A stretch of 64,000 nt of DNA from Actinomadura rubteroloni (GTDB taxonomy: Bacteria > Actinomycetota > Actinomycetes > Streptosporangiales > Streptosporangiaceae). Positions 34,844 to 43,659 of this stretch are shown here, piece by piece (within the stretch, counting starts at the first letter, position 1; every line of letters begins with the position of its first letter). The stretch spans positions 2,108,001 through 2,172,000 of the forward strand of contig NZ_MTBP01000001.1 in NCBI RefSeq assembly GCF_002911665.1, written 5' to 3'. The position numbers were made by a program, and so were the translations under genes. Under the pieces are notes generated by a model. It did no database searches. It had not been told where the DNA came from and was given only the letters and a program-made list of their open reading frames with translations.

Positions 34844-36031
34844 ATGACCGACACCTTCACCCCGCCTCCGTATCCCCAGGCACGCACGTGCCCCTACGAC
34901 CCGCCGCCCGGCTACCGCGCGCTTCCCCGCGACGAGCCGATCGTCCGGGTCACCCTCTTCGACGGCAGGTCCGCGTGGCTCGTCCCGCACTACGACGACG
35001 CGCGGACGCTGCTCGCCGACCCCCGGCTCTCCTCCGACCGGCGCCACGACGGCTTCCCGCTGCTGTCGCGGCGGTTCGAGGCGCTGCGGCGGCGGCCCCC
35101 GTCCCTGATCGCGCTGGACCCGCCGGACCACGGCGCCCGGCGCCGCCCGCTCATCGCCGACTTCACCGTCCGCCGCGTCACCGGGATGCGCGCGGAGATC
35201 GAGGAGATCGTCGCGGAGTTCCTGGACCGGATGCTCGCCGCCGGGCCGCCCGCCGACCTGGTGGAGGACTTCGCGCTTCCGGTCCCCTCGATGGTCATCT
35301 GCCGGTTGCTCGGCGTCCCGTACGCCGACCACGCGTTCTTCCAGGACGCGAGCCACCGCATGCTGCGGGCCGGCGACGACCCGGACGTCGCGCTGCGCGC
35401 CCGCGACGAACTGGCCGCCTACCTGCGCGCCCTCATCGAGGACCCGGCGCGGCGCGCGGGCCTGCTCGGACGGTTGGCCGGGGACGCGGCCGACACCGAC
35501 GGGCTCGTGTCCTCGGCCGTGCTGCTGCTCGTCGCGGGCCACGAGACGACCGCGTCGATGATCGCGCTGAGCGTCGTCGCGCTGCTCGACCATCCCGACC
35601 AGATGGCCGCGCTGCGCGCCGATCCCGACCTCATGCCGACGGCCGTGGAGGAACTGCTCCGCTTCCTGTCGATCGCCGACATCGCGGGCATCCGCGTCGC
35701 GCGGGAGGACATCGAGATCGGCGGCCGGACGATCCGCGCGGGCGACGGCGTCGTCATCTCGAACGCGCTGGTCAACCGGGACGGGGACGTCTTCGACGAC
35801 CCCGACGTCCTGGACGTCCACCGCTCCGCGCGCCACCATCTGGCGTTCGGGTACGGCGTCCACCAGTGCCTCGGTCAGAACCTCGCCAGGATGGAACTCC
35901 AGATCGCACTGTCGGCGCTGATCAGGCGGGTGCCGACGCTGCGTCTCGCGGTTCCGCCGGACGAACTGGCCCAGCGCGGCCCGACGACGATCCAGGGCGT
36001 CAACGCGCTGCCGATCACCTGGGAGGCATGA
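34844..36031 (+). CDS. Cytochrome P450 (class I, CYP105-like)
   Basis: The protein is 395 aa. The I-helix is AGHETT near residue 232, the ExxR motif lies in EELLRF, and the haem loop is FGYGVHQCLGQNLAR with ligand Cys near 341. Class I P450s take electrons from a ferredoxin; one is encoded immediately downstream with a 4-nt ATGA overlap. ATG 34844 has GAGGGA upstream. The substrate is unknown; no biosynthetic core gene is nearby. Confidence 0.95.
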   Translation: MTDTFTPPPYPQARTCPYDPPPGYRALPRDEPIVRVTLFDGRSAWLVPHYDDARTLLADPRLSSDRRHDGFPLLSRRFEALRRRPPSLIALDPPDHGARRRPLIADFTVRRVTGMRAEIEEIVAEFLDRMLAAGPPADLVEDFALPVPSMVICRLLGVPYADHAFFQDASHRMLRAGDDPDVALRARDELAAYLRALIEDPARRAGLLGRLAGDAADTDGLVSSAVLLLVAGHETTASMIALSVVALLDHPDQMAALRADPDLMPTAVEELLRFLSIADIAGIRVAREDIEIGGRTIRAGDGVVISNALVNRDGDVFDDPDVLDVHRSARHHLAFGYGVHQCLGQNLARMELQIALSALIRRVPTLRLAVPPDELAQRGPTTIQGVNALPITWEA

Positions 36032-36216
36032 TGCAGGTCTCCGCGGACCGGGCGGTCTGCGTCGGAGCGGGCCTGTGCGCGCTCTCGGCCCCCGAGGTGT
36101 TCGACCAGGACGACGACGGGCTCGTCACCGTCCTGCTGCCCGCTCCGGCGGACGAGGGCGCGGCGCGCGCCGCCGCGAACCTGTGCCCGTCGGGCGCGGT
36201 GCGGGTCACCGGCTGA
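36028..36216 (+). CDS. Ferredoxin, single 3Fe-4S/4Fe-4S cluster type, partner of the P450
   Basis: The protein is 62 aa, normal for P450-linked actinobacterial ferredoxins. The cluster ligands are visible as CVGAGLC near residue 11 and the CP of NLCPSGAV near 54; the spacing suits a 3Fe-4S cluster. ATG overlaps the P450 stop codon (ATGA), so they are translationally coupled. A strong hairpin follows. Confidence 0.92.
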   Translation: MMQVSADRAVCVGAGLCALSAPEVFDQDDDGLVTVLLPAPADEGAARAAANLCPSGAVRVTG

Positions 36217-36222
36217 GGAGGA

Positions 36223-36251
36223 TCCCGGGCCGCGCCCGGCGCGGCCCGGGA
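36223..36251. terminator. 12-bp hairpin between convergent genes
   Basis: TCCCGGGCCGCG, loop CCCGG, then CGCGGCCCGGGA form a perfect stem between the ferredoxin and the permease stop codons, serving both strands. Confidence 0.85.
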
Positions 36252-36252
36252 C

Positions 36253-37077
36253 TCACTTGACCGATCCGGCGGTGAGCCCGCCGATCAGGTACCGCTCGAC
36301 CAGCGCGAACAGGATCACCACCGGGACGATCGCGATGAGCGACGTCGCGAAGAGGTACTGCCAGTGCTCCTGGTACTGCGTGACGAACGACGGGACGGCG
36401 ACCGTCAGCGGTTTCCTGTTGTCCGAGACCGACACCGTGAGCGCCACGATGTACTCGTTCCACGCCGTGATGAACGTGTAGACGACGGCCGTCACGACGC
36501 CGGGCAGCGAAACCGGCAGCGTCACGCGGAAAAGGGCGCCGATGCGTCCGGCGCCGTCCAGGAACGCGGCCTCCTCCAGCTCCTTCGGGACGGCGCTGAA
36601 CGAGCCGTGCAGGATCCACACGCAGAACGGCAGATTGAACGCCGCGTTGACGAGGATCAGCGCCTCCAGCGTGTCGGTCAGGTTCAGCGCGACCATTTCC
36701 CGGTAGACGCCGATGACCAGCGCGGTCGGCGCGAACATCTGCGTCACGAGCACCAGCAGCAGGAACGCGCCGCGCCCCTGGAACCGGTTGCGCGCGGCGT
36801 AGTACGCGGCGGGCAGCGCGCACGCCAGCGTCAGCGCCGTCGCCCCGCCCGCCACGATCAGCGAGACCCGCAGATTGGTGAGGATGGGCGCGGCCGACCA
36901 GACATCGGTGAAATTCGACCACTGCCAGTGCGACGGGAGATAACCGCCCGGCGAGCGTGTCAGCTCCCGTTCCGGCTTCAGCGCCGTCAGCAGCATCTCG
37001 ACGTAGGGGAGCAGGAAGAACAGCGCGACGAGCCAGCCCACCCCGGCCAGCAGCGCGGTGCGGAAACGCTTGTTCAT
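36253..37077 (-). CDS. Carbohydrate ABC transporter permease, MalG type
   Basis: The protein is 274 aa with six helices and the EAA loop (EELEEAAFLDGAGRIGALFRV, given in part: EEAAFLDGAG). It is the second permease of a sugar importer. It overlaps the MalF-type gene by 4 nt. The order in transcription is binding protein, MalF-type, MalG-type. No ATPase gene follows, so a shared MsiK-type ATPase encoded elsewhere is expected. Confidence 0.94.
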   Translation of the reverse strand: MNKRFRTALLAGVGWLVALFFLLPYVEMLLTALKPERELTRSPGGYLPSHWQWSNFTDVWSAAPILTNLRVSLIVAGGATALTLACALPAAYYAARNRFQGRGAFLLLVLVTQMFAPTALVIGVYREMVALNLTDTLEALILVNAAFNLPFCVWILHGSFSAVPKELEEAAFLDGAGRIGALFRVTLPVSLPGVVTAVVYTFITAWNEYIVALTVSVSDNRKPLTVAVPSFVTQYQEHWQYLFATSLIAIVPVVILFALVERYLIGGLTAGSVK

Positions 37078-38003
37078 GCCCTCGCCCCCGGACGCCGGAC
37101 GGCGCGCAGATACAGCAGCACCATCATCAGGATGAGCAGGAAGTTCACCACGGCCATCGCCGCCGATTCGCCGACGTGCTTGTCGAAGAAGGCGATCTTG
37201 TAGGTGAACGTGGTCGTGGTGTCGGTGGCGTGCCCCGGGCCGCCCTGCGTCATCGACCAGATGATCGGGAAATTGTTGAAGACGTTGATGACGTTCACGA
37301 TCGTCCCGATGAGCAAAGACGGGCGCAGCAGCGGCAGCGTGATCCGCAGATAGGTCGTCCAGCCGGACGCGCCGTCCACCCGCGCGGCCTCATAAACGTC
37401 GCCGGGAATGCTCTGCAATCCCGCGAGGATCACGAACGACGTGAACGGGAGCGTCACGAACACCGCGACGCCCATCATCCACAGCAGCGCCTGCGCCGGA
37501 TGCGCCAGCCAGTTGACCGGTTCGTCCAGGACGCCGAGGTCGAGCAGCACACGATTGATCACGCCGGAGTCGTTGTCGAGCATCCACCGCCAGATCAGCG
37601 CCGTCATCAGCACCGACGCCGCCCACGGGACGATCACCGCCCACCGCACGGCGCGGCGGCCGGGGAACCGCGCGTGCAGGAGCTGCCCGAGCGCCAGCGA
37701 CAGCACGGTCGCCGCGACGACCACGCCCGCGACCCACAGCAGCGTCCGGCCGAGCACCGGCCACAGGTCCGGCTCGTCGAACAGGTCGGTGTAGTTGGCC
37801 GCGCCCGCGCCGCCGAGCGTCGTGCCGGACGAGCTGATGTCCAGCAGCGACGTCCGGACCATCTCCACGACCGGCCACAGCACGACCGCGCCGACGAGCA
37901 GCAGCGCCGGCGCGAGCCACGGCAGCGGCGCGAGCGCGCGGCGCAGCCCGGGGAGCCGGGCGGGCCGGGACGCGTCCCGGCCCGCCTTCGTGACGCCGTC
38001 CAC
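37074..38003 (-). CDS. Sugar ABC transporter permease, MalF type
   Basis: The protein is 309 aa with about six helices. The EAA-loop consensus is visible as YEAARVDGASGWTTYLRITLP in part (AARVDGASGW). An Arg-rich N-terminus precedes the first helix. The gene abuts the binding-protein gene (0-nt gap) and overlaps the MalG-type gene by 4 nt, a tight operon. Confidence 0.94.
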   Translation of the reverse strand: MDGVTKAGRDASRPARLPGLRRALAPLPWLAPALLLVGAVVLWPVVEMVRTSLLDISSSGTTLGGAGAANYTDLFDEPDLWPVLGRTLLWVAGVVVAATVLSLALGQLLHARFPGRRAVRWAVIVPWAASVLMTALIWRWMLDNDSGVINRVLLDLGVLDEPVNWLAHPAQALLWMMGVAVFVTLPFTSFVILAGLQSIPGDVYEAARVDGASGWTTYLRITLPLLRPSLLIGTIVNVINVFNNFPIIWSMTQGGPGHATDTTTTFTYKIAFFDKHVGESAAMAVVNFLLILMMVLLYLRAVRRPGARA

Positions 38004-39251
38004 TCAGCCGGCCTTCTCGGCGGTCCGCTGGATGCCGGTGAGGACCTGCTTGGGGTCGCCGCCGGACACGGCCGAGCCGAGGTCCTGCTTGACCGCCCCG
38101 GCCACGGCGGACCAGGCCGGGTTGCTCGTCGGCGCGAACTTCGACGTCGGGAGCGCGTCCACGAACTGCTTCATGTAGGGGTCGGAGCTGAGCGCGTCCC
38201 CGGCCGACTTGGTGACCGGAAGGAAGCCCTCCAGCTTGAGGAACTTGGACGTGTTCTGCGCCGTGTAGAAGAAGTCGAGGAAGCGGCGGACCGCCTCGCG
38301 GTTCTTGCCGCCGTTCTTCTTGAACGCCGCGAGGACGTCCATGACGCCGAGCGTGTTGTGCTCCTTGCCGTCCCTGCTCGGCAGCGGCGCCACGCCGAAG
38401 TTCAGGTTCTTGTTCACCGGGTCGATGAATCCGGCCCTGGTGAACGGGCCGCCGATCGCCATCCCGATCCGGCCCTGCGCGAACTGGTTGAACACCTTCG
38501 CGCGGTCGGTGGTCTCCGGGTTGGGCTGCGTGACGCCCGACTTCGTGAGGTCGCGCAGATAGGTCAGCGCGGCCACGTTCGCCGGCTGGTCGACGGCCCA
38601 TTTCCCGGACGCGTCCACCCAGCCGCCGCCGTTGTTCATCGCCCACGAGTAGAACTCGGCCTGCGCCTCCTCCGGGCCGAGCGGCAGCCCGTATCCGGTG
38701 GCGCCCGCGGCCTTGATCTTCTGGGCGTCCTTCTTCACGTCGTCCCACGTCGCGGGCGGTCCGCCGAGGCCCGCCTTGGCGAACAGGTCCTTGTTGTAGA
38801 ACAGCAGGCGGGCGCTGGAGATGAACGGCAGCCCGTACTGCTGCCCCTGGTACTGCGCCTGCGCGACGAACGTCGGCGTGAAGTCGCCGAGCACCTGCGG
38901 CGAGACGACCTCGGACGCCTTGTAGATCAGCCCGTCGCGGGCGAAGTCGGAGAAGGCGTTGTAGTTGAGGACGTCCGGCGTCTGCTTGGTCTGGACATAG
39001 GTCTGCACCTTGCGGTCCATCTGCGCCCAGTCGACCATTTCCAGGGCGACCTTGTAGCCCGGGTTCTTCGCCTGGAAATCCTTGATGAGGGCGTCCCAGT
39101 AGCCCTTGGTGTTGTCGTCGTAGATCGCGGCGACGAAACGGATCGTCTTGCCGTCGGAATCGTCGCCCGACGCGCTTCCCTTGCCGCACCCTGCGGCGGC
39201 GAGGACCACGCTCAGACCTGCCGCCACGACGCCGATGAACTGCTTTTTCAT
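38004..39251 (-). CDS. Extracellular sugar-binding lipoprotein of the ABC importer
   Basis: The protein is 415 aa. The start MKKQFIGVVAAGLSVVLAAAGC has a lipobox LAAAGC, so it should be lipid-anchored. Family 1 solute-binding features include FQAKNPGYKV, DVLNYNAF and the FAQGRIGMAIGGPF motif. GGCGGAAGAG precedes ATG 39251. Upstream are three GGTCCGG-type sites that may bind a GntR-type repressor. The substrate is unknown, probably an oligosaccharide. Confidence 0.94.
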   Translation of the reverse strand: MKKQFIGVVAAGLSVVLAAAGCGKGSASGDDSDGKTIRFVAAIYDDNTKGYWDALIKDFQAKNPGYKVALEMVDWAQMDRKVQTYVQTKQTPDVLNYNAFSDFARDGLIYKASEVVSPQVLGDFTPTFVAQAQYQGQQYGLPFISSARLLFYNKDLFAKAGLGGPPATWDDVKKDAQKIKAAGATGYGLPLGPEEAQAEFYSWAMNNGGGWVDASGKWAVDQPANVAALTYLRDLTKSGVTQPNPETTDRAKVFNQFAQGRIGMAIGGPFTRAGFIDPVNKNLNFGVAPLPSRDGKEHNTLGVMDVLAAFKKNGGKNREAVRRFLDFFYTAQNTSKFLKLEGFLPVTKSAGDALSSDPYMKQFVDALPTSKFAPTSNPAWSAVAGAVKQDLGSAVSGGDPKQVLTGIQRTAEKAG

Positions 39252-39356
39252 CTCTTCCGCCTTCACTGCGGGACACGCTGGACGTGTCCCGCGATATCCC
39301 CTTTCCCTGCCCCGGCCCACCCCACCGGGACCCGGCGTGTTCCCCGAACATAAGAG

Positions 39357-39443
39357 CCGGTCCGGACCGGTTCAAGGTCCGATTTCCAACCGTTATTCAA
39401 AACGCCACTGGTCCGGTCCGCACGCTGGACTGGTCCGGTCCGG
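39357..39443. promoter_or_regulatory. Three GGTCCGGWCC-type sites upstream of the sugar importer
   Basis: The first (39357-39370) is the perfect palindrome CCGGTCCGGACCGG. Two direct repeats ACTGGTCCGGTCCG start at 39407 and 39429, exactly 22 nt apart (about two helical turns). The GGTC-GACC layout resembles HutC/DasR-type GntR operators (consensus ACTGGTCTAGACCACT), but that link is inferred. No GntR gene lies in the window. Confidence 0.5.
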
Positions 39444-39538
39444 CCGCCCGCCGGGGACCCGGGCGCTCCGGGGGTAAATGCGGTGCTTACCTTGTGCTGA
39501 TCCGGCACTTATGCGCCGTCGATTAGCGTGTCCGGCGG

Positions 39539-39612
39539 ACGGACGGGCCGCCCCGACACCTCCGGGCTGCTTTCTGGGGTTGGGAGCCGGGCGGAGACGG
39601 CGGCCCGTCCGT
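39539..39612. repeat. 14-bp inverted repeat with a 46-nt loop
   Basis: ACGGACGGGCCGCC (39539-39552) and its exact complement (39599-39612) flank a G/T-rich loop just downstream of the kinase gene stop at 39657. It could be that gene's terminator or a structured RNA. The remaining intergenic sequence (39252-39656) shows no gene. Confidence 0.5.
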
Positions 39613-39656
39613 GCGCCGCGCCCCGCGACGGGGGCCGGGGCGCGTGCGCCCGCGGA

Positions 39657-40937
39657 TCAGTGCAGGTCGCGCGTCGCCGGCAGCAGCAGGGTGAAGATCG
39701 GCGGCGCGGGCCGGCGCAGCACGAGCCGTCCGCCCTCGGCCTCGGCGAGGGAGCGCGCCAGCGCCAGCCCGATCCCGTGCCCGTTGCCGGACGCGCTGCG
39801 CCGCGTGAAGATCTCGTCCTCCGGATCGGTGACGCCCGGCCCCTCGTCGGCGACGTCGAACGCCAGCCCGCCGCCGATGTCGCTGGCCTCCACGGTGATC
39901 CGCCCGCCGCCGTGCTCGCGCGCGTTGTCCACGAGGACGTCCAGGATCTGCCGCAGCGCCGAGGTCTTCGCATGGACGGTCGGCAGCGGGCCGTGCACGA
40001 CCGTCGCCAGCGGCAGCCCCTCCCACCGGGCGCGCAGTTCGTCCAGCAGCGCGGGCACGTCCAGCGGCGCGCGGTCGGGCCCGGCGTCGCGGGCGAGCAG
40101 CAGCAGGTCGTCGATGATGTCGCGCATCCGCTCGCCGCGCCGCACGGCCGTCCGCGCGGCCGACCGCAGGTCCGCGCCGGGCCGCTCCAGCGCCGACTCC
40201 AGCCCGAGCAGCAGCCCGGTGAGCGGGGTGCGGAGCTGGTGCGACACGTCCGCGCTGAACGCCCGCTCGCGCTCCAGCATCGACCCGAGCCGCCGCGCGG
40301 TGACCTCCAGCGCGCGGCCCGCCGCGTCCGCCTCGCGCAGCCCGGACGGGTCGGCGCGCACGGTGAAGTCGCCGTCCCCGAGCGCCTGCGCGGCGCGCGT
40401 CAACCGCTCCAGCGGACGCGCCAGCCGCCGCGACTGGTTCCACGCGACCCCGGCCGCGAGCCCCACGATGACCAGCGCGAACGCGCCCATGAGCAGCCAC
40501 GTCCGGACGGTCCTGGCGCGCACCGTCGCGGTGGGCAGCGCGACCCGCACGACCTGCCCGGGGCCGGTCCGCGACGGTACCGGCGTCGTCACCGCGAGGG
40601 CGCGCCCCTCGCCGGCCTCGTGCGAGCGCCCGTCCCGCGCGGCGGCGGCGACCCGCGACACGGAAGGTCCCGCCCCGGAGACGCGGACGCCGTCCGTCCG
40701 GTAGAGCCCGACGACCAGGTGCGGGCTCAGCTCGCGCGCGGCCGGGGCGGTGCCGTTGCCCGCGCCCGCCGCGACCCGCGCCGCGTCGCGCTCCAGCGTC
40801 GCGACCGCCTCGGCCCGGTAGAGGAGCTGGACGGCCACGGCCAGCGGGACGATCAGCAGCGCCACCGCCACCGCCGTGATCCCCGCGATCGTGACCAGGA
40901 GCCGCCGCCGCAGCGGCGTTCCAGGAGGACGTTCCAT
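39657..40937 (-). CDS. Two-component sensor histidine kinase with HAMP domain
   Basis: The protein is 426 aa. Two helices (about 13-35 and 165-188) flank an extracellular domain of about 130 aa. HAMP follows, then FSADVSHQLRTPLTGLLLGL with the phospho-His, an N-box-like LVDNAREHGG, DEGPGV and GNGHGIGLALAR. ATG 40937 was chosen over 40967 for the family's N-terminal length. It is divergent from the OmpR-type regulator at 41088, its likely partner. Confidence 0.93.
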   Translation of the reverse strand: MERPPGTPLRRRLLVTIAGITAVAVALLIVPLAVAVQLLYRAEAVATLERDAARVAAGAGNGTAPAARELSPHLVVGLYRTDGVRVSGAGPSVSRVAAAARDGRSHEAGEGRALAVTTPVPSRTGPGQVVRVALPTATVRARTVRTWLLMGAFALVIVGLAAGVAWNQSRRLARPLERLTRAAQALGDGDFTVRADPSGLREADAAGRALEVTARRLGSMLERERAFSADVSHQLRTPLTGLLLGLESALERPGADLRSAARTAVRRGERMRDIIDDLLLLARDAGPDRAPLDVPALLDELRARWEGLPLATVVHGPLPTVHAKTSALRQILDVLVDNAREHGGGRITVEASDIGGGLAFDVADEGPGVTDPEDEIFTRRSASGNGHGIGLALARSLAEAEGGRLVLRRPAPPIFTLLLPATRDLH

Positions 40938-41087
40938 GCGCTTCCACGCCTTTCCGGCAGGCCGCACCGAGGATAACCGCGCACGCCGGGGGTGAGCGCC
41001 GCGTTAACCGGCCGCTCACCTGCCCGGGGATAGGCTGACGGCGTCCGGGAGGTCGGCCGGGGCGGCACGTCGGGGGAGGCGCACGCG

Positions 41088-41774
41088 ATGACGGCGGGAC
41101 GGCTGCTCGTCGTCGAGGACGACGACGTCATCGGCACCGAGCTGGCCGAGGCCCTCGGCGCCCAGGGCTACACGGCCGAGTGGGCGCCCGACGGCGCCGA
41201 CGCGCTCGCCCGCGCCGCCGAGCGCCCGCCGGACCTGATCCTGCTGGACCTCGGCCTGCCCGACATGGACGGCGTCACGCTGTGCCGCAAGCTCCGCACG
41301 CTGCTCGCCGACACCGTCATCGTCGTCCTCACCGCCCGCACCCGCGAGTTCGAGGTCGTCGTGGCGCTGGACGCGGGCGCCGACGACTACCTGACCAAGC
41401 CGTTCCGGCTGACCGAGCTGATGGCCCGGCTGCGCGCCCACCTGCGGCGCAGCGGCGCGGCCCGCGCGGGGGAGCGGTTCCTGACGCGGGGCGGCCTCAC
41501 GCTGGACCTCGCGGCGCGGCGCGCGAGCTTCCACGGCACCGAGATCCGGCTGCGGCCGAAGGAGTTCGACCTGCTGGCGTGCCTGGCGGCCAGCGCGGGC
41601 GAGGTCGTGACGCGCGAGGCGCTGATCGACCGGGTGTGGGACGTCCACTGGTTCGGCCCGACCAAGACGCTGGACGTCCACATCTCGGCGCTGCGCCGCA
41701 AGCTCGCCGAGCACGGCGCCGGCCCGACGTCGATCACGACGCTGCGCGGGCGCGGCTACCGCTTCGAGGCATGA
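41088..41774 (+). CDS. OmpR/PhoB-family response regulator
   Basis: The protein is 228 aa. The receiver domain has EDDD near residue 10, phospho-acceptor Asp in LILLDLGLPDMDG, and Lys in YLTKPF. A winged helix follows: RPKEFDLLACLA, VSHISALRRK-like (LDVHISALRRKL) and TTLRGRGYRF. It is divergent from one sensor kinase (ends 40937) and faces another at 42053-43561, so either could be its partner. Confidence 0.95.
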   Translation: MTAGRLLVVEDDDVIGTELAEALGAQGYTAEWAPDGADALARAAERPPDLILLDLGLPDMDGVTLCRKLRTLLADTVIVVLTARTREFEVVVALDAGADDYLTKPFRLTELMARLRAHLRRSGAARAGERFLTRGGLTLDLAARRASFHGTEIRLRPKEFDLLACLAASAGEVVTREALIDRVWDVHWFGPTKTLDVHISALRRKLAEHGAGPTSITTLRGRGYRFEA

Positions 41775-41781
41775 CCCGGCG

Positions 41782-41979
41782 TCACTTGCTGGGCTGCGGC
41801 GTCTCGCAGTGGACCTTGGGGTTGACGCCGAAGTAGTTCAGCGGTCCGGCGACGATGGTCAGCGTGAGCGTCCCGAAGTCCGCGCAGCTCTTGTCGGCGT
41901 CGTCGAAGTAGTGGCGCTGCGCGGCGGCGAACGCCCCGATGACGAGCCAGAGGATGAGAACGACGCTTCCGGCGCGCAT
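41782..41979 (-). CDS. Small membrane/exported protein, conserved in actinobacteria
   Basis: The protein is 65 aa. An N-terminal helix MRAGSVVLILWLVIGAFAAA is followed by an outer part with two Cys (SCADFG and VHCETP) and TIVAGPLNYFGVNPKV. I recall similar small proteins in other actinobacteria; no function is known. GGGAGGTG lies 4 nt before ATG 41979. It sits between a response regulator and a sensor kinase on the kinase strand, and might be a small modulator. Confidence 0.75.
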   Translation of the reverse strand: MRAGSVVLILWLVIGAFAAAQRHYFDDADKSCADFGTLTLTIVAGPLNYFGVNPKVHCETPQPSK

Positions 41980-42052
41980 GGCACACCTCCCGGTGGCGGT
42001 CCGCCGGGGACGGCGGACGAGAACGCCGTCACTATGTCCGTCCGAGCGACGA

Positions 42053-43561
42053 TTATTCCGCCTGCATGGGAAGTAGCAGGACAAAGCGGGCGCCCTCCTG
42101 GCCGTCCGCGCGGTCCTGCAGCACGAGCGAGCCCTGGTGCGCCGCCGCGATGTCCCGCGCGATGGCGAGGCCGAGCCCGGTGCCGCCCGCGTCGCGGTGC
42201 TGCCCCTCGGCCAGCCGGGTGAACCGCTCGAAGATCCGCTCGCGGTCCTCCGGGGCGATGCCGGTGCCGTCGTCCACCACCTCGACGACCGCGTAGCTCC
42301 CGGGCAGCGTCCCGATCCGCACGATCACCTCCGACGCGGCGTGCCGGTCGGCGTTGTCGATGAGGTTGGTGAACAGCCGGGCCAGGTCGCGCGGCGATCC
42401 CCGGACCGTCACCGGGTCGCCGTCCGGCACGATGATCCGCGAGCGGCGCGGACGGCGCAGCACCTCCTGGTCGGCGAGGCCGTGCAGCTCGACGGGCTCG
42501 TCCGGGCCGCGATCGGAGGAGTCCAGCCGCGCCAGCGCCAGCAGGTCCTCCACCACGGCCTGGAGCCGGTCGGCGCTGCGCAGCGTCGCGTCCAGCGTCT
42601 CCCGGACGTCGGACGCGTCCGGATCGGCGAGCGCCACCTCCAGCTCGGTGCGCAGCCCGGCGAGGGGGCTGCGCAGCTCGTGCGACACGTCCGACACGAA
42701 GCCGCGCTGACGCGCCACCGCCGCCTCCAGCCGGTCCAGCGTCGCGTTCACCGACGCGGCCAGCCGCGAGATCTCGTCGTCGCGCGGCGGGACGGGCACC
42801 CGCCGTTGCAGGTCGGACGCGGTGATCTCGTCCAGGTCGGCGCGGATCTCGTCCACCGGGCGCAGCGTCCGGCCCGCGGCCCGCCACGTCCCGGCGCCGA
42901 TCAGCCCGGTGACCAGCGGGATCCCGATCGCGAGGACCGCCGCCTCGCCGGGACGCGGGACCAGGCCCGGCGCAGGCAGCAGCGCGTAGGCGAAGAACTC
43001 GCCGTGCGCCGTCACCGCCCGCCGGACGAACACCCGGAAGCAGCGCCCGCCCGGCGCGGAGATCCCGCACGCCGTGCCGAGCCGGCGCTCCTCGCCGCGG
43101 CCGGGCGGCGGGAACGCGACCGGCGGCTCGCCGATCATCTCCTCGTTGGCGGCGGCGATCTTTCCGCCCGGCCCGATGACCTGGAGCAGCTCCTGGGAGT
43201 CGCCGGTCAGGATCCGGCCGTCGTCGGGCAGCCCGCCCTGGACGATCGCGACGAGCCGGCTGGACTCCTGCCCGAGTTCGTGGTCGACGGAGGAGACCTC
43301 CTGCCGCCGGATGAGCAGGAGCAGCAGGACGTACACGGCGAGCGTCAGCACCGCCGTGATCAGGATCGCCGACAGCGTCACGCGCAGCCGGATCCGCGGC
43401 GGCTGGCGCCAGCGGGGCACCAGCCGCATGATCCGGCCGCGCCGCGCACGGCCGGCCGGTTCCTGGTTGTCGGAGTTGTCGGAGTTGTCGGACGCGTCCT
43501 GCGGAGGGCCGTTCCCGGCCGCGGCGGGACGGGCGGCCCCGCCACCGCCGGGTCGGCGCAT
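42053..43561 (-). CDS. Two-component sensor histidine kinase with HAMP domain (second)
   Basis: The protein is up to 502 aa. A hydrophilic start with an Asn/Ser/Asp triplet repeat is followed by a helix at about 60-84, an extracellular domain with two Cys, a second helix at about 205-225, HAMP, and FVSDVSHELRSPLAGLRTEL with the phospho-His. LIDNADRH and GGTGLGLAIARDI complete the ATPase. ATG 43429 is an alternative start without the repeat. It precedes the small exported protein by 73 nt on the same strand. Confidence 0.93.
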   Translation of the reverse strand: MRRPGGGGAARPAAAGNGPPQDASDNSDNSDNQEPAGRARRGRIMRLVPRWRQPPRIRLRVTLSAILITAVLTLAVYVLLLLLIRRQEVSSVDHELGQESSRLVAIVQGGLPDDGRILTGDSQELLQVIGPGGKIAAANEEMIGEPPVAFPPPGRGEERRLGTACGISAPGGRCFRVFVRRAVTAHGEFFAYALLPAPGLVPRPGEAAVLAIGIPLVTGLIGAGTWRAAGRTLRPVDEIRADLDEITASDLQRRVPVPPRDDEISRLAASVNATLDRLEAAVARQRGFVSDVSHELRSPLAGLRTELEVALADPDASDVRETLDATLRSADRLQAVVEDLLALARLDSSDRGPDEPVELHGLADQEVLRRPRRSRIIVPDGDPVTVRGSPRDLARLFTNLIDNADRHAASEVIVRIGTLPGSYAVVEVVDDGTGIAPEDRERIFERFTRLAEGQHRDAGGTGLGLAIARDIAAAHQGSLVLQDRADGQEGARFVLLLPMQAE

Positions 43562-43659
43562 ACCGAGCCACCTCGCGGGATCGTTGCCTGGTCGCCGAAG
43601 ACCTGCCCCGATCCCGGCAAACCGCCCCCTCCCGCGCGGTCAAACCTGGGTCGGCGCGG

